Part shown: piece after piece, positions 12,501 to 23,678 of the stretch
How positions within the stretch are numbered: the first letter of the stretch is position 1
Layout: each line of letters begins with the position of its first letter
DNA from: Anaeramoeba flamelloides
Lineage: Eukaryota; Metamonada; Anaeramoebidae
Direction: 5' to 3'
NCBI GenBank assembly: GCA_027625915.1
Contig: JANTQA010000047.1
Location: forward strand, 17,298,001-17,362,000
Length of the DNA stretch: 64,000 nucleotides
The notes under the pieces: model-generated
The model's database searches: none
What the model was told of the DNA's origin: nothing
What the model saw: the letters and a program-made list of their open reading frames with translations, nothing else
Program-made: the position numbers and the translations under genes

Positions 12501-15500
12501 TATCTATTTTTAGGTTTTTTTGATAAAAATATGATTTTTAGAAGAAACCAAACTATTTTTAAAAAATATTGACTCACTTTATAATGTAATTTGAAATGTG
12601 TTTTTTTTGGGTTTTATCTTATATTCTTATCAAAAAAATATTTTAAAATTTTTGGATCAAAATCATTTTTTCTAATTTCTTCAAATTTTTATTTTTGTTT
12701 TTTCAAATTTTTCGCATTTCGTCTATTTTTGTTTTCAACTTCTTTTTTTTTTTTGATATTTTTCTTTTCTTTTTCTTTTTCTAATTTTTTTTTTTGATCT
12801 TTTTTTTTTTGCAAAAGATCACTATTTGGAAAAAAAAAAAGATCTTCGAAAATACCAAGAAACATTAAGAAAATTTGCAACTCTGTAATACCTTTTTAAA
12901 ATGAATTTAATTATAAGCAAAGAGCCTTCTTGTTAAACTTTTTTTCAGCGAAACTTTAGTAATAAAAATCCTAATGCCCATTTCAAAAATTGAGATTCAC
13001 TTTTTTTTAGTTTTGATTTTATGTGTTTATAAAAATTTAAAAGTAAACTATTTTTTTTTTATTATTATTGAAGATAAACCATTCAATAAAATTACACCCT
13101 GTTTGCCGTTAGGTTTTTTTTAATTTGAGAAATAAAAAGAAAATTTTTATTTAATTTTCTTTTTATTTTAAAATCAAAAAAAACCGCCGTTAGCTTTTTC
13201 AGAATTTAAAAAATTGAGTAAAATCAAATATTTTTCTCCATTTTTTTGAATTCTGGAAAAGTGCCATTAGGTTTTCTTGAGTTTTCTGTTTATTTGCAAA
13301 ATCAATAGATTTTACAGATAAAATAGAAAACCTCAAGAAAACTTAGGCACTTGACGGCACTCTACAACACTTCACGTTAGATTTTTTTTAACTTTTGTTT
13401 TGATTAGAAAATCAATAGATTTTTGAAACAAAAAAAAAAAAACACAAGAAACCCTAGGCACTCTCGGACACTCCACGGCACTTTCTGAAGCCCTAAATTT
13501 ATTTAGAGTTTTTATATATAGCTATAATTTAGGCAAGATATAAACTCATTTAATATCTTTTCTTTAAAAAATGAAAAAAAAAAAAATTATTTTTAATCAA
13601 AGACAAGAAAAAGAGAAAGAAAAGCAAGAAATAAAAAAGAGAGTAAAAAATAATAAAAAAAAATAAAAACTCTGAAAAATTTTGTTTTTTATGCCCATAA
13701 AGTGTTGAAGGGGTTAATGGTTTGTTTCCGATAGATGTCCAAAATTTCTGGAACGCCACAATAATTTATTTTAATAAAGAGATCTAAATATTTGATCAAC
13801 TAAAGATCAAATGAAATATTTTACTTTATTAAGTTTTAAATTAGAACCTTCATAGATATGTTATATCTATAATTTTCTGAGTTTTTAAGTATAAGAATTT
13901 GTTTTCGAAATTTTCTTTTCAGTTGCTTTGCTTTTTTTTTTTTTATTTTTTTTTTTTTTTTATTACAAGTTCCAATATATTGTTTTTGTAACATCCCAGT
14001 AGGAGATACAGAATAAACAGCATTCACCCAGCCCAAGTACCAACTCGACAAATTGCACCGAAAGGTAGATTCAGTTCACTTTGGTTGAAACCCTTTATCT
14101 TCAGTTGCTTCGGTTCAGTTCAATTTTTTCAGATCCATCAGTTAAATCACGCTTGCTTAAGATCTAATCATGAACAAGCTTACCAATAGTTATAATGATT
14201 TTTTATCCCTTTTACCTCCTTCCAAATGCCCAAAAAAAACAAAATGAGGAGGAACTCAAACTGCTTCAAAGAAATTTGAAAAAAGTAAAAAATCCAAAAA
14301 ATTAAAAGTAAACTATTTATAAGATTTGATAATTAGTTGTTCTTGAATACTAAAGAATAATTTTTTTTACCAATTTATTTTTTCCGGTGAGCCACAATTT
14401 TTAAAATGGGGTTTAAAATATCAGATCTTATGCACAGTGCGATAAAAAACTTCAATTAAAAACGTGTATTATGGCGAAGTCTAATTAAATTTAATTAAAG
14501 AATAAACCTACCTGAACATTTTTTAAGTTTCATTTTTATTATTTTTATCATAAATTTATTTTATACCCATGTATAGTTATTCTTTAATTAAATCTAATGA
14601 GACTCATTCAAAATTCCCGTTATTAAATGAAAAATTTTTTTATCGTGGCTCGCACCAGAGATGATATCAATAGTTTCTTCTAAAAATCGATTTTTATCAA
14701 AAAAAACTCGAAAAATATATCATCATCATGTTTACAGTTGTGTAGATACATATTAGTGAATAACCAAGATAAATATTATTGTCTCATTCCTTAAGTTAAA
14801 ATTAAACCCATAAAAACCAAAATAATAATCAAGCTATTTATTTTTTTTTAAATATAAACTTTTTGTAGAGAAAATTTAAGTAAATGATTTTATATAACTA
14901 CAGATAAGAAAGAGATTAGAACTCTTTAAAGTTTAAGATAGCATTGTAGTTGTTGTGGAAAGATTTTGAGAATTCCTTGTATTATTAAGCAAAGTTTGGG
15001 AATTTTCTGATCTTCTTATTTCCAATTCTAACAAAGTGAATTAAGATGTATTTTACCAATAATTTTGTCATTAAATCTGATATTTAAAGTTATTTAATAG
15101 TACTTTGAAATTTTTATTTACGACGTTGTTTAATCGATAACACTGAGATTTGCCAGTGTCTCAATTTAAAACCAATTAAACACATATTTTGGCCCAAGGG
15201 ACCAAAACACTTGTTCAATAAAAACTAAAAAAAAAGTGCTTGATCATTTGGGGAAAGTTTGGAAAAAGAATAAATTCCATTTCTTTATTGAAAACAATTT
15301 CTATTTACAAACTTTGTTTTTTCTCTTTTCCAAAAAAAAAACAATATCATTTTTTAAAAAAAAAAATTTGTTTGTTCTTTTTTTTCGAAGAAAAATAAGA
15401 GAAAAGACAATTAATATAAGAGGTTTTTGGAAAAGTGAAAAAAATAAATGATCATTTAAAAAAAAAAAAAAAAACATTTTTTTTTACTTTGTCAATTCAA

Positions 15501-18500
15501 GAAATTTTAGAGGAATGTTCAAAATACTTCATAGTTAAGAGCACCAATAGATGCATGTAAATTTTTAAGTTTGATTGTTTTCGAGAATTGGCTGAAAAAT
15601 GGAAAATAAAAGGATACATAGATCTCATTGAATGGATGAACGATCTAGTTTATCTCTAGAAAATTTAAACCAAGTTTTGTAACCAATGATCAAAATTCAA
15701 AATTTAACTTCAATGTTTTCACTAAATACATTGGGAGAATGAGATCCTTTGAAGAGTAGGTTCTTCAAAGTACCATTAAAAATAACAAATTACTTGTTTC
15801 GGTTAAATTTATTTGTTTGTTTTTTGTTTGTTTTTTGTTTTGACGAGTTAGATCCCGAGTTGAAAAAATAAATAGCATCTCATATTGTTTCATTTGTTCA
15901 ACAATCACCTTTTATAATTCTTCGTTTTGGTTCTCCTTCCAGACTCAAAATAATGAGATTGTTTTGGTGCTAAGATGATATCTATGTCATTCTTCGTAGA
16001 ACTCCTCAATATCATCTTATATCACTTCGAACAATCTCATTTTTTTCGTTCTTCCAGGCCAAACTCAGATTATAACAAGGAGATTGTTTCCAAATCAAAA
16101 TAATAATCAAGATATACCCCTATTTTGAAATTATCATTACTTGATTTTTGTTAAGGGTAATTTATTGAAAATTCTTGATCCTATCTTTTAGTATCAACAG
16201 AAAAAAACAAGGTGTTTAACAATTGTAAGTTTAAATATTCATACTCTCATTTACATAAATCACATGTCTTGCGAATTCATGAAACATTACAAAAATTACA
16301 TTACATTTCAGTTAAGAGCAAAAACATTCATTCTTCAAAATGTCATTTTCCTGTTGATTTGATGTCAATTCAGAAGGTCATATTTTTCAAAAAACATTTA
16401 TTGGTATTACATTGAAATATATTTGAATTTTAATCACACAAAAATCTACTTTATGATCAAAAAACAAAAAAAAAATTGAAAAATTTTAATTAAAAAAACA
16501 TTCATTTTTCAATGTAATATTTTTGAATTTTTATACTATGAATTTTTGAAAATATTTTGTGACATTTAAAATTGCAAGATCTGTGATGAAAATTTATTGA
16601 ATTATAAAATTAATGAACATTGTAAATTCAAATCTTGTTTGATCACCAAAAATTTTTTTGAAAATTATGTAAATTTATAAATTGTATTCCAACATTTTTC
16701 AAAAAAAAACAAAAGAGGTAGTATACAAAATAAATTGTAAAAAACTTATTTTGAAAACCTTGGAAATTTTCTAATAAAATAATTTTATTCTTTAATTTAA
16801 ATGGAAATAGGAAAATCCGGCTGTTTTTTTAATTGTTAGCTATAGCTCTATTTATGAGTCATAATTTATAACCAGCTATTCCAAGTATATTTTTAATCAT
16901 ATTTCCTCATATAATTAAAGATTAAGAATGAAATTGATCAAATTAAAAAAAAAAACAAAAATTCAGTGTAAACAATTTTGAAAAAGAATTTATATTGTAT
17001 TGGTATATTAAAGTATTTTCCAATGATTGTAATCATGAAATTTAAAACAACATTATACAAATCCATATTTTATTAAAAATTAATTAAAATGCGTGAATTT
17101 TTCTTTTATTGATTCCTTACCTTTTTTTGAAAAAAAATATTATTGTGTATAGTATAAAATGGGACTATCACATTGAGAATTCATTACAAACATTTCCATA
17201 TAATATGATTAATCATTCCAACGAAGAAAAAAAAAACGAAAAATCAAAATTAATATTATCTGGCATTTATTATAATATCTGTAACAATCCAACTTGTTTA
17301 TCTGTTTATAAAACGGATTTGAACGAAAACAAAAACAATTTAATTGCAATTGGTAATGATGAAGGTGTTTTACAAGTATTTGAGTTACCATCTAAAGAAT
17401 GTATTTCACAAATCCAAATTTGTAAAAACAATATTACTGGAATTAAATGGATCAATGGAGAAAATTTAGCTGTTATAAGCTCAAATAAAAAAGAAAATAA
17501 TAGATTTTTAAATGAAATATACTTTTTTAATTTAAAATCAAGTTTCCAACAAAAGTTTCCTAAGAACAACCAAATTGAAAATTATTCGATTAAAGAAATA
17601 TTGATATCGTTTACAAAGCGATTTTTAACGATTCTTTATACTTCAGGAGACTTTGTAATTTATGATTTAATAAATTATACACCTCTGCATAAAATAACAC
17701 AATCATTAATTGACGGATTTGTATGGTCATCCCAGTTAAATAAAGGTGATGAATGCTTTTTGATTTCAATAAAGGGACAAAAAATAATTCAAGCATGGCT
17801 AATTAATGAAAAGAATCTTTATCGCAAATCTAGTTTTAGATTAAATTTTCCCATTGAACAAATCTCTTCAATGGTTTGGCAAAAGTCTCAATTAATAATT
17901 GCTACGAAATTTGGGAAAATGTTTTTATTTGATACCAGAACAAAAAAAAATAAAATAATTAAAAAAAAAGATAATAAAATAATCGAAAAAATTTTATTCC
18001 AGCCTAATTTGTCACATATATTTTTCACGTTAAATAGATCAGGTGAGATCGGAATTGGTAATTTGGATACATGTATGATTAAAATCCAGTCACATATCAT
18101 CTTTCCTAAAAAGGTTCTTGATTTTGATTTTTTATCTAATTCTTCTCCAATAATTTTATATTCAGATGGTTGTATTAGATTATTTAATTATAATTTAACA
18201 AATCATAATTCCCCTTCCGAAATTGAACAATTTGATGTTCGTCCATTTTCTCCCATATTTTATGAAAATAATTTTTCTTTAGCATTAAAAATATTAATAC
18301 AAATTGGACTATTAAATTCCAATACCAATTATAAAAATAACGAAAATGGATTTTTGAGTAAGAATAATAATAGTAGTAGTAATAGTAGTAGGAATAGTAG
18401 TAGGAATAATAATAATAATCAAAATGAAGATGATGATAGAAATAAAGATAATATTCAAAAAAATTGTAGATACTATTTTAAAAAAATTTTATTTAAAAAA

Positions 18501-19017
18501 TGGCAATTATTACAAGATAATTTTAATGAAAATAAAAAGAAGAAAAAGAATTATTTAAAAATCGAATTAAAAGATATTAAACAAGCAGTTTTATTATCCC
18601 CAAAATTGAAAAACATTTTGAAAATTTCAAAAAATATCGCTCAAAGATGTTTTTTAATTTCCGAATGTTTTACAGATAACGAAGAAAGAAAATTTTGGAC
18701 TACATTTTTATATTACCATAATAAATTTAACGGCAATGAAACCAAAAATATCATTAAAACTTCCATGTTAACAAAGACAAATAATAGTAGTAGTAGTAGT
18801 AGGACTACTAATCAAAATAATAATAATAATTTGGCTTCTAATAATGGTAATAATTTGACAAATAATAATAATAATAATAATAATAATAGTACTACTAATC
18901 AAAATAATAATAATAATTTGGCTTCTAATAATGGTAATAATTTGGCAAATAATAATAATAATAATACTAATACTAATACTAATACTAATCAAAATAGTAA
19001 TAATTTGACAAAAAATG

Positions 19018-19049
<32 letters not shown>

Positions 19050-19946
19050 AAAAATAAAAATAATAATATTAATAATAATATCTTAAAAACCGAAATTACC
19101 CAAAAAAATAAATTTAATTCTAACAAAAAACAATTCTTAAAAAAAGTTCAATCTGAACCAAATAAATTTTTTAATGATAATAAAAAAGCAAATGATCAAA
19201 TGAATAATAAATATGATCTGCCAAATAAATATGGGATCTTACGAGAAAAAGAACAGATATATAATGAAAAAACTAATTTAGCAAATATACATTTTACTAT
19301 GAGGGGCCTTAACTATAATCTTTCAAAATTTGTTCAATCGGAAATGATTTTGTTAGATAAAAAAGAGATAGCACTCGAGATACCCTTTGAATTTTCTGAA
19401 AATAATCAAAATTTTTATAAAGATTTATTAAAAGGCTTAGTCATTTCAGCAACAATATCACCGGCATGCTTCAGAAGAACATTAAAATATGTTAGTTTGA
19501 AAATATCTGAACTGGAACCTACAGAAGCTGTCGAATTACTCTGCTTAATGGGTGAATATAAACAAGCTTGTCAGCATTTAATTTCACAGCAAAAATGGGA
19601 AAAGGCAATTTGGATATCTAAAGTTTATTTAAATAAAGAATATACAGAATTAATTGTGGAAAAATATGTTCAACATTTAATCTATACAGATCAAATCTGG
19701 CCTGCTATAACACATTTATTAACTGTTTCAGATTATGAAAAAATTACAGAAATTATTATTCGAATTAAAAGACCCGATTTTGCAATGCTTTTTTTATTGT
19801 CCTGCTGCCAATTACAAGTTATTGGATTAAATAATTTTAATTATGAAAAAATAATAAAAAAAATTGATCATATTGCTGAAATGTTTTTTGATTTTTGTGT
19901 CGATATTGGACTAGAATCGATTATTGGTGATTGGTTGAAAGACTAA
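9517..19946 (+). CDS. WDR11: WDR11 homologue, two exons with a 6.6-kb intron
   Basis: Exon 1 is 9517-10544 and exon 2 is 17153-19946; joined they encode 1273 residues (human WDR11 1224). Exon 1 holds the first beta-propeller: the start MSNFFRPQTIVGQLN aligns with the human N terminus, then LIAYGCQSAIV (human LIAYGCHSLVV), SFDPFNP (SFDPFDP) and LHEEGSIS. Exon 2 holds the second propeller (LIAIGNDEGVLQVFEL) and the C-terminal helical part (VELLCLMGEYKQACQHL, human VQLLCLIDKAADACRYL). The splice completes a split Ile codon and gives DGNGSIIKWDY, a proper WD-blade strand. Two Asn-rich insertions lie at about residues 745-768 and 885-986. In animals WDR11 forms a complex with FAM91A1 that captures AP-1 vesicles at the trans-Golgi; that role is inferred here. 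The ATG was chosen because the open frame before it has no ATG and no family match. Confidence 0.92.
10820..11380. mobile_element. foldback element family B, copy B1
   Basis: 561 bases from TTAA to TTAA. Left end TTAAGGTTTAAAATCCC, right end GGGATTGTAAACCTTAA. Arms of about 180 bases carry GCTGATCGATCTTGT and GAACGATCAATTAAGAACC (mutual complements with changes). The copy at 43247-43809 matches it from end to end. It contains an 11-C run near 11346. Non-coding. It lies near the start of the WDR11 giant intron. Confidence 0.82.
12130..12245. repeat. fragment of multi-hairpin family A
   Basis: Contains module H3 (CTTGAGGTTTTCTGTTTTTT) directly followed by module H2 (TTTTCCAGAATTC with its partner GGAATTGATTTAAATAATTT). 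No linker is preserved. Confidence 0.55.
12600..12880. repeat. pyrimidine-rich dispersed repeat
   Basis: A T/C-rich tract with ATTTTTGGATCAAAATCATTTTT and a run of CTTTT units. A similar tract at about 26085-26260 in the dynamin intron shares TTGAATCAGAATCATTTTT-like and TTTTTCAAATTTTTG phrases, so this is a dispersed repeat shared by both giant introns. The ORFs on either strand are low-complexity artefacts. Confidence 0.5.
13105..13495. repeat. multi-hairpin array, copy A2
   Basis: The best-ordered copy. H1 at about 13112-13190 (AGGTTTTTTTTAATTTGAG against TTTTATTTTAAAATCAAAA), H2 at about 13195-13262 (TTTTTCAGAATTTAAAAAA against TTTTTTTGAATTCTGGAAAA), H3 at about 13268-13350 (GGTTTTCTTGAGTTTTCTG against AAAACCTCAAGAAAAC), then linker GCACTTGACGGCACTCTAC and a fourth hairpin H4 to about 13475, followed by another linker with GGACACTCCACGGCACTTTC. 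Confidence 0.78.
13975..14275. other. GC-richer island, possible gene fragment
   Basis: Base composition is clearly less AT-rich than its surroundings. The minus strand reads MSSWYLGWVNAVYSVSPTG before running into poly-Lys; the plus strand reads MNKLTNSYNDFLSLLPPSKC from 14170 and stops soon after. Neither is a family I recognise, and neither frame continues. It may be a decayed host gene fragment or the GC-rich part of a transposon inside the WDR11 intron. Coordinates are approximate. Confidence 0.3.
14384..14662. mobile_element. foldback element J
   Basis: About 279 bases with inverted ends: GGTGAGCCACAATTTTTAAAA on the left and, as complement of the right, GGTGCGAGCCACGATAAAAAA. A second inner pair is TTTAATTAAAGAATAA against TTATTCTTTAATTAAA. 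No coding capacity and no second copy seen in the window. Confidence 0.6.
15952..16041. repeat. short hairpin
   Basis: AATGAGATTGTTTTGG with AAGATGATAT on the left pairs with ATATCATCTT and CGAACAATCTCATT on the right around a loop of about 25 bases. Flanking sequences (CTTCCAGACTCAAA and its counterpart GGCCAAACTCAG) hint that the arms once extended further. Confidence 0.5.
18779..19083 (+). repeat. AAT-repeat tract coding for Asn-rich insertion in WDR11
   Basis: Mostly AAT codons. Within it a block reading TNQNNNNNLASNNGNNL is present twice in tandem with few changes, so the tract has grown by local duplication. A shorter Ser/Asn tract lies at about 18360-18420. Both fall in loops absent from animal WDR11. 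Confidence 0.8.
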
Positions 19947-20454
19947 TTGTTTTTATTATTTTAATTTTCTTAATTATTTTTATATCCGCATAACTTTAAA
20001 GATATATTATTATTTGGAATTTTTTTTTATAAATTTTAAATATATAATTCATAATTAGATATTAATAAATTTAATTATTAATAAATATATAAATCCTAAT
20101 GTATGTTTTTTTTTTTTTTTAATTAGGATTTTTTATTCTGTATATTTTAGTTTTTTTATCTCTTCAGTAAACAATAAATAATTTTTTTTAACGTATATAA
20201 ATCAATTTTTTTTTTAAACTATAAGTTAATATTTTACTAAATTTTTCAGAATCATGAATATTTGAAAAACAATACAATTTCGAAAAAATAGAAAATAATA
20301 AACTAAATTTTATTATATAATAAACCAAGATGGTTAGTATATTTAGCTTGTCTTAATTTTTATTATTATTAAGTGGCTATTTTTTTATTTTTTAAAATGA
20401 AAATCTTGCTTATGAACATAAATATTTTTTTTATTATAAAATGTAATTTGCGTT

Positions 20455-20640
20455 TTTTGAAATGAATTAGTTAACTTCTTCGAAAAAATTTATTTTTTGA
20501 ATCTATTTTTTTGAAATCTAAAATTCACATGTTTCCAATAAAAAACAAAAAAAGTAACTTATTGTTTTTATTAACTATTTAAATTGATTCTTGAAAAAAA
20601 GAGGTTAAACATTATTTTTCGTTTTATGTTGGAAACTCTT
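20455..20640 (-). repeat. dispersed repeat G, partial inverted copy 3
   Basis: Its reverse complement matches the right end of copy 1: TTCCAACATAAAACGAAAAA, then AGTTACTTTTTTTG, then ACATGTGAATTTTAGATTTC. It lacks the hairpin present in copy 1 and so supplies an empty site. Confidence 0.6.
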
Positions 20641-21584
20641 GATTTGAAAAGAAATTTTTTATTTATAATTATTTTTAATAATTAATATTTCAATTTAATT
20701 CGTGACACATAAAACTAATTGTTGTATAGATGATTTATTAAATGAATATTTGATTTAAGTTATATAAAAGTTCCCCAATTAAATTGAGATCTTTTATGCA
20801 ATTTTTTTTTATTCTTGAAAAGTTTTTAAAAAAGTTGTTTTCTGGTTTTTAAAAACAATTAAATATGAGATAATATTCGATTTTGAATAATTATTTTAAG
20901 ACAAATTTTCTGATCTTTTTCACAATTATCCCTGATAACAATTCAATTCATTTTTTGCACCAAAAAAAAAAATTCAATGTTAATTTTGAGGATTAAATTA
21001 CTAGATTATAGAATATTTTATAATTATTTATTTGATTAAAATCAAATTTCATAAAAAAATCATCTGATTAACGTTATTTATCTCATTTTCAACTGGAATA
21101 TGGAATAAGAACTTAAATCTTTGTTAAAAATATTAAAAATCACCTCCCAGTTTAACAATTCCAAATTATAATATTATATATATATATATATATATTATCA
21201 ATAATAGTTATTTAAATTTGTATTCACAAAAGTTGAAGAAATTAAATAAACTTTTTAATATTAGCTAAGAATGAAGAAAAAAATAATAAAATTTTTGGTT
21301 TACAAGTATTTTAAATATATTATTTTCCCAATTTAATAGAATTTCTAGTTCTTTATTTTTATTTTTCTTTTCATATTTATAAAAATAGAGTGTATTTTTA
21401 TCAAAAATATTTTTTTAATATTGAAAAATCTTTTTTTTTCTCCAAAACAAGAACAATTGAAAATGAAATTCTTTTCTTATGGGATTAGCCTCCAATTTAA
21501 ACTCATTTTCGAAATACATCTCCCTCATTTTTTCAGAAAACCCAAATTTTTAATTATGTATTTTCCAAAATGACACAAATAAAA

Positions 21585-21890
21585 CACTTTAGGTTTTTCC
21601 TACTCCCGTTTGAAGTTATGTATCGTCAAGTGCCGTAGAGTACCTAAGTTTTCTTGAGGTTTTCTATTTTATTTATAAAATCTATCGATTTTTCAAATAA
21701 ACAGTAAACTCATGAAATTTTAAACGTGCTTTTTTTTAATTTGAGAAATAAAAAGAAAATTTCGAAAATTTTCTTTTTCTCAAAAAAAAAAAGATAATCT
21801 GCAGTTTTCCAGAATTCAAAATAATTTAGTAAAATCAAGGATTTTAATCAATTCTTTCAAATTCTGAAAAACCTAACGACAGTGAATAAT
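21585..21890. repeat. multi-hairpin array, copy A3
   Basis: Linker first, in inverted orientation (GTCAAGTGCCGTAGAGTACC), then H3 (TTTTCTTGAGGTTTTCTATT), H1 (TTTAATTTGAGAAATAAAAA against TTTTCTTTTTCTCAAA) and H2 (CAGTTTTCCAGAATTC against AATTCTGAAAAACC), ending CCTAACGACAGTG. Confidence 0.7.
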
Positions 21891-22812
21891 TTTTAATTTG
21901 GGTATCTAAATGTTATAATATTTTTGAACTTTAATATTTTAATTATTTTTCTTCTTCTCTTTTTTTATTATATAAATTTTCCTTGATGACTCCTTTCTCA
22001 TAATAAATAAACACAAATTATAGATTAAATTCCTTCATAATTTAATGAAAATTTTCAATTTTTTTTTCATTTTTGACTTTTCATTTACTTGAAGGTTCAT
22101 AAAACAATTTTTTACTTCTTATATTATTCAGAATTATTATTACAAATTATTAATTTCTTTAGTGATAATATTTTATAGAATAATATTCATGAATTTTACT
22201 TAAAACTATAAACAATATTTGTATTAGAAAAATTAAAAAGGTGAAAGCGAGCCAATAAAAGTATTATCTTTTTTAAAAAAATCTATTTATTAAAATTTTT
22301 TACAAAAAATATACACCGTTTGTTATTCAATGACATTAAAAATGGAAATGGTAGTAAATGAGATAAAAATATTTTATATTGGAAGAAATAAAATCAACTT
22401 AAATTAATTTTCTTTTCATAAAAAAAAATGGAAAAAATACAATTTGATCTAACATTGAAAAAAATATTATTTTTTGGGTTTCTTAGTTGATCAGAATTTT
22501 TTATCAGTTCGCATCTACAAAATTTGTAAGTCGAGAATATCACCAATTTATTATTTTAATATTTTACTCTCTGGTGGTCAGAAACTGATCCCTAGATTAA
22601 AATATTCAACAAAGAAGAATAAATGAATATTTAGATTACTTCATCCAAACAATAATTTTGTTTTTTTTTGATTTATCAATTTATAAATTTTTTACTAACA
22701 AACATTGGGATTATGTTGAATAATCACTTTAATAATATTTAGGAATCTATTTTTAAAAATTAACATTAAAATATTCTCAGAAAACCAGTAATTCCAGTTC
22801 AAGATAATTGTA

Positions 22813-23342
22813 AACCCCATTCCAAAAATTTAAGACACGCCCAAAATCAAAAATAGGAAAAAAAAAAACTCAATTTATTGTATTTTTCCAAACCTAATAT
22901 ACAATTACATTTAAGTTACCCCAGGGTATTAATGTTTCAATAAGTTATGATTTCAATCCAAATAAAAGAAAAAAAATATAAACTCAAAAATAAAAATTGA
23001 TCGGTCCAAAATAATAAAACAAGCAAAACAAAAAATGTATTGGTAAATTTGTTGAAATTTTACCAACAATTGTTGATCGATCCAATGTTAAGATACCATC
23101 AACCAATTGTATGTCATTTTTCAATTTAACAATCTCAACACAAAAACTTCTATCAACCATTGAAAAAAAAATTCCAGATCTAACGAAAGAGATTACCTAA
23201 CTGCAAAAAAGGAAATGAAAACAAAACAAAAAAGACAAAAAATGAAATAGTTTGTAAAATCAAAATTCTTTCCAAATTGAATTTAAAGTGTAGTATTGTT
23301 ATTCTTTCGACTGTTTAAACTGTGTCCAAATTTTTGGAATAT
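22813..23342 (+). mobile_element. MITE family E, copy E1
   Basis: About 530 bases with inverted ends CCATTCCAAAAATTT.GACAC and GTGTCCAAATTTTTGGAAT. A reversed full-length copy lies at about 62450-62966 and a third, internally altered, at about 32327-33020. The TTTGGACAC end resembles ends of Tc1/mariner-type elements, an inference from motif only. Non-coding. It ends about 340 bases beyond the stop codon of the dynamin gene. Confidence 0.78.
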
Positions 23343-23678
23343 AGTTTAATACAAATTGCATTTCAAAAAAATCGAATATAAATTGATAATAAATTTTTAG
23401 TTTAGAATTTAATGTTAAACAAAAAAAGAAAAAAAAATAATAAAGAATTTGCAAGATAATTTTTTAATAGAACAAAAAGAAAAAAATGGTGGAAAATTTG
23501 TAAAAAAAAAGAAAAAAAAAAACGAAATTTTAGGCTTTTTTATTCAAATAATATTAAGATCTAAAATCTACATTTGAAATTCGTACAAAATTTTCGAAAA
23601 TCTAAAAACTAATTAATAAAAAAAATTAAATTCAAGAAGGAGATTTAGTAAAAAGAAAAAAAATAAAAGAGAATAAAT

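Larger units (their letters stand above)
10545..17152 (+). other. giant intron of WDR11 (6608 nt)
   Basis: Donor GTACCA after a codon broken at its second base; acceptor TGTATAG followed by the completing base. It contains foldback element B1, multi-hairpin array A2 and fragments, foldback J, a small hairpin near 16 kb, pyrimidine-rich tracts and a GC-richer island. An alternative 71-nt T-rich intron (10545-10615, AG after TATTT) shares the donor; used alone it would end the protein 11 codons later, so it would make only an N-terminal propeller. Confidence 0.85.
19947..22800. other. intergenic between convergent WDR11 and dynamin genes
   Basis: AT-rich spacer. It holds a partial inverted copy of repeat G (about 20455-20640), a TA microsatellite (about 21173-21198), multi-hairpin copy A3, and a TTATTTTTCTTCTTCTC block (about 21940-22010) also found inserted in element E3 near 32660. 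No gene seen. Confidence 0.55.

Noticed and set aside
12591-12880. Opposed Phe-rich and Lys-rich frames
   Set aside because: Both arise from one pyrimidine-rich tract that is a dispersed repeat.
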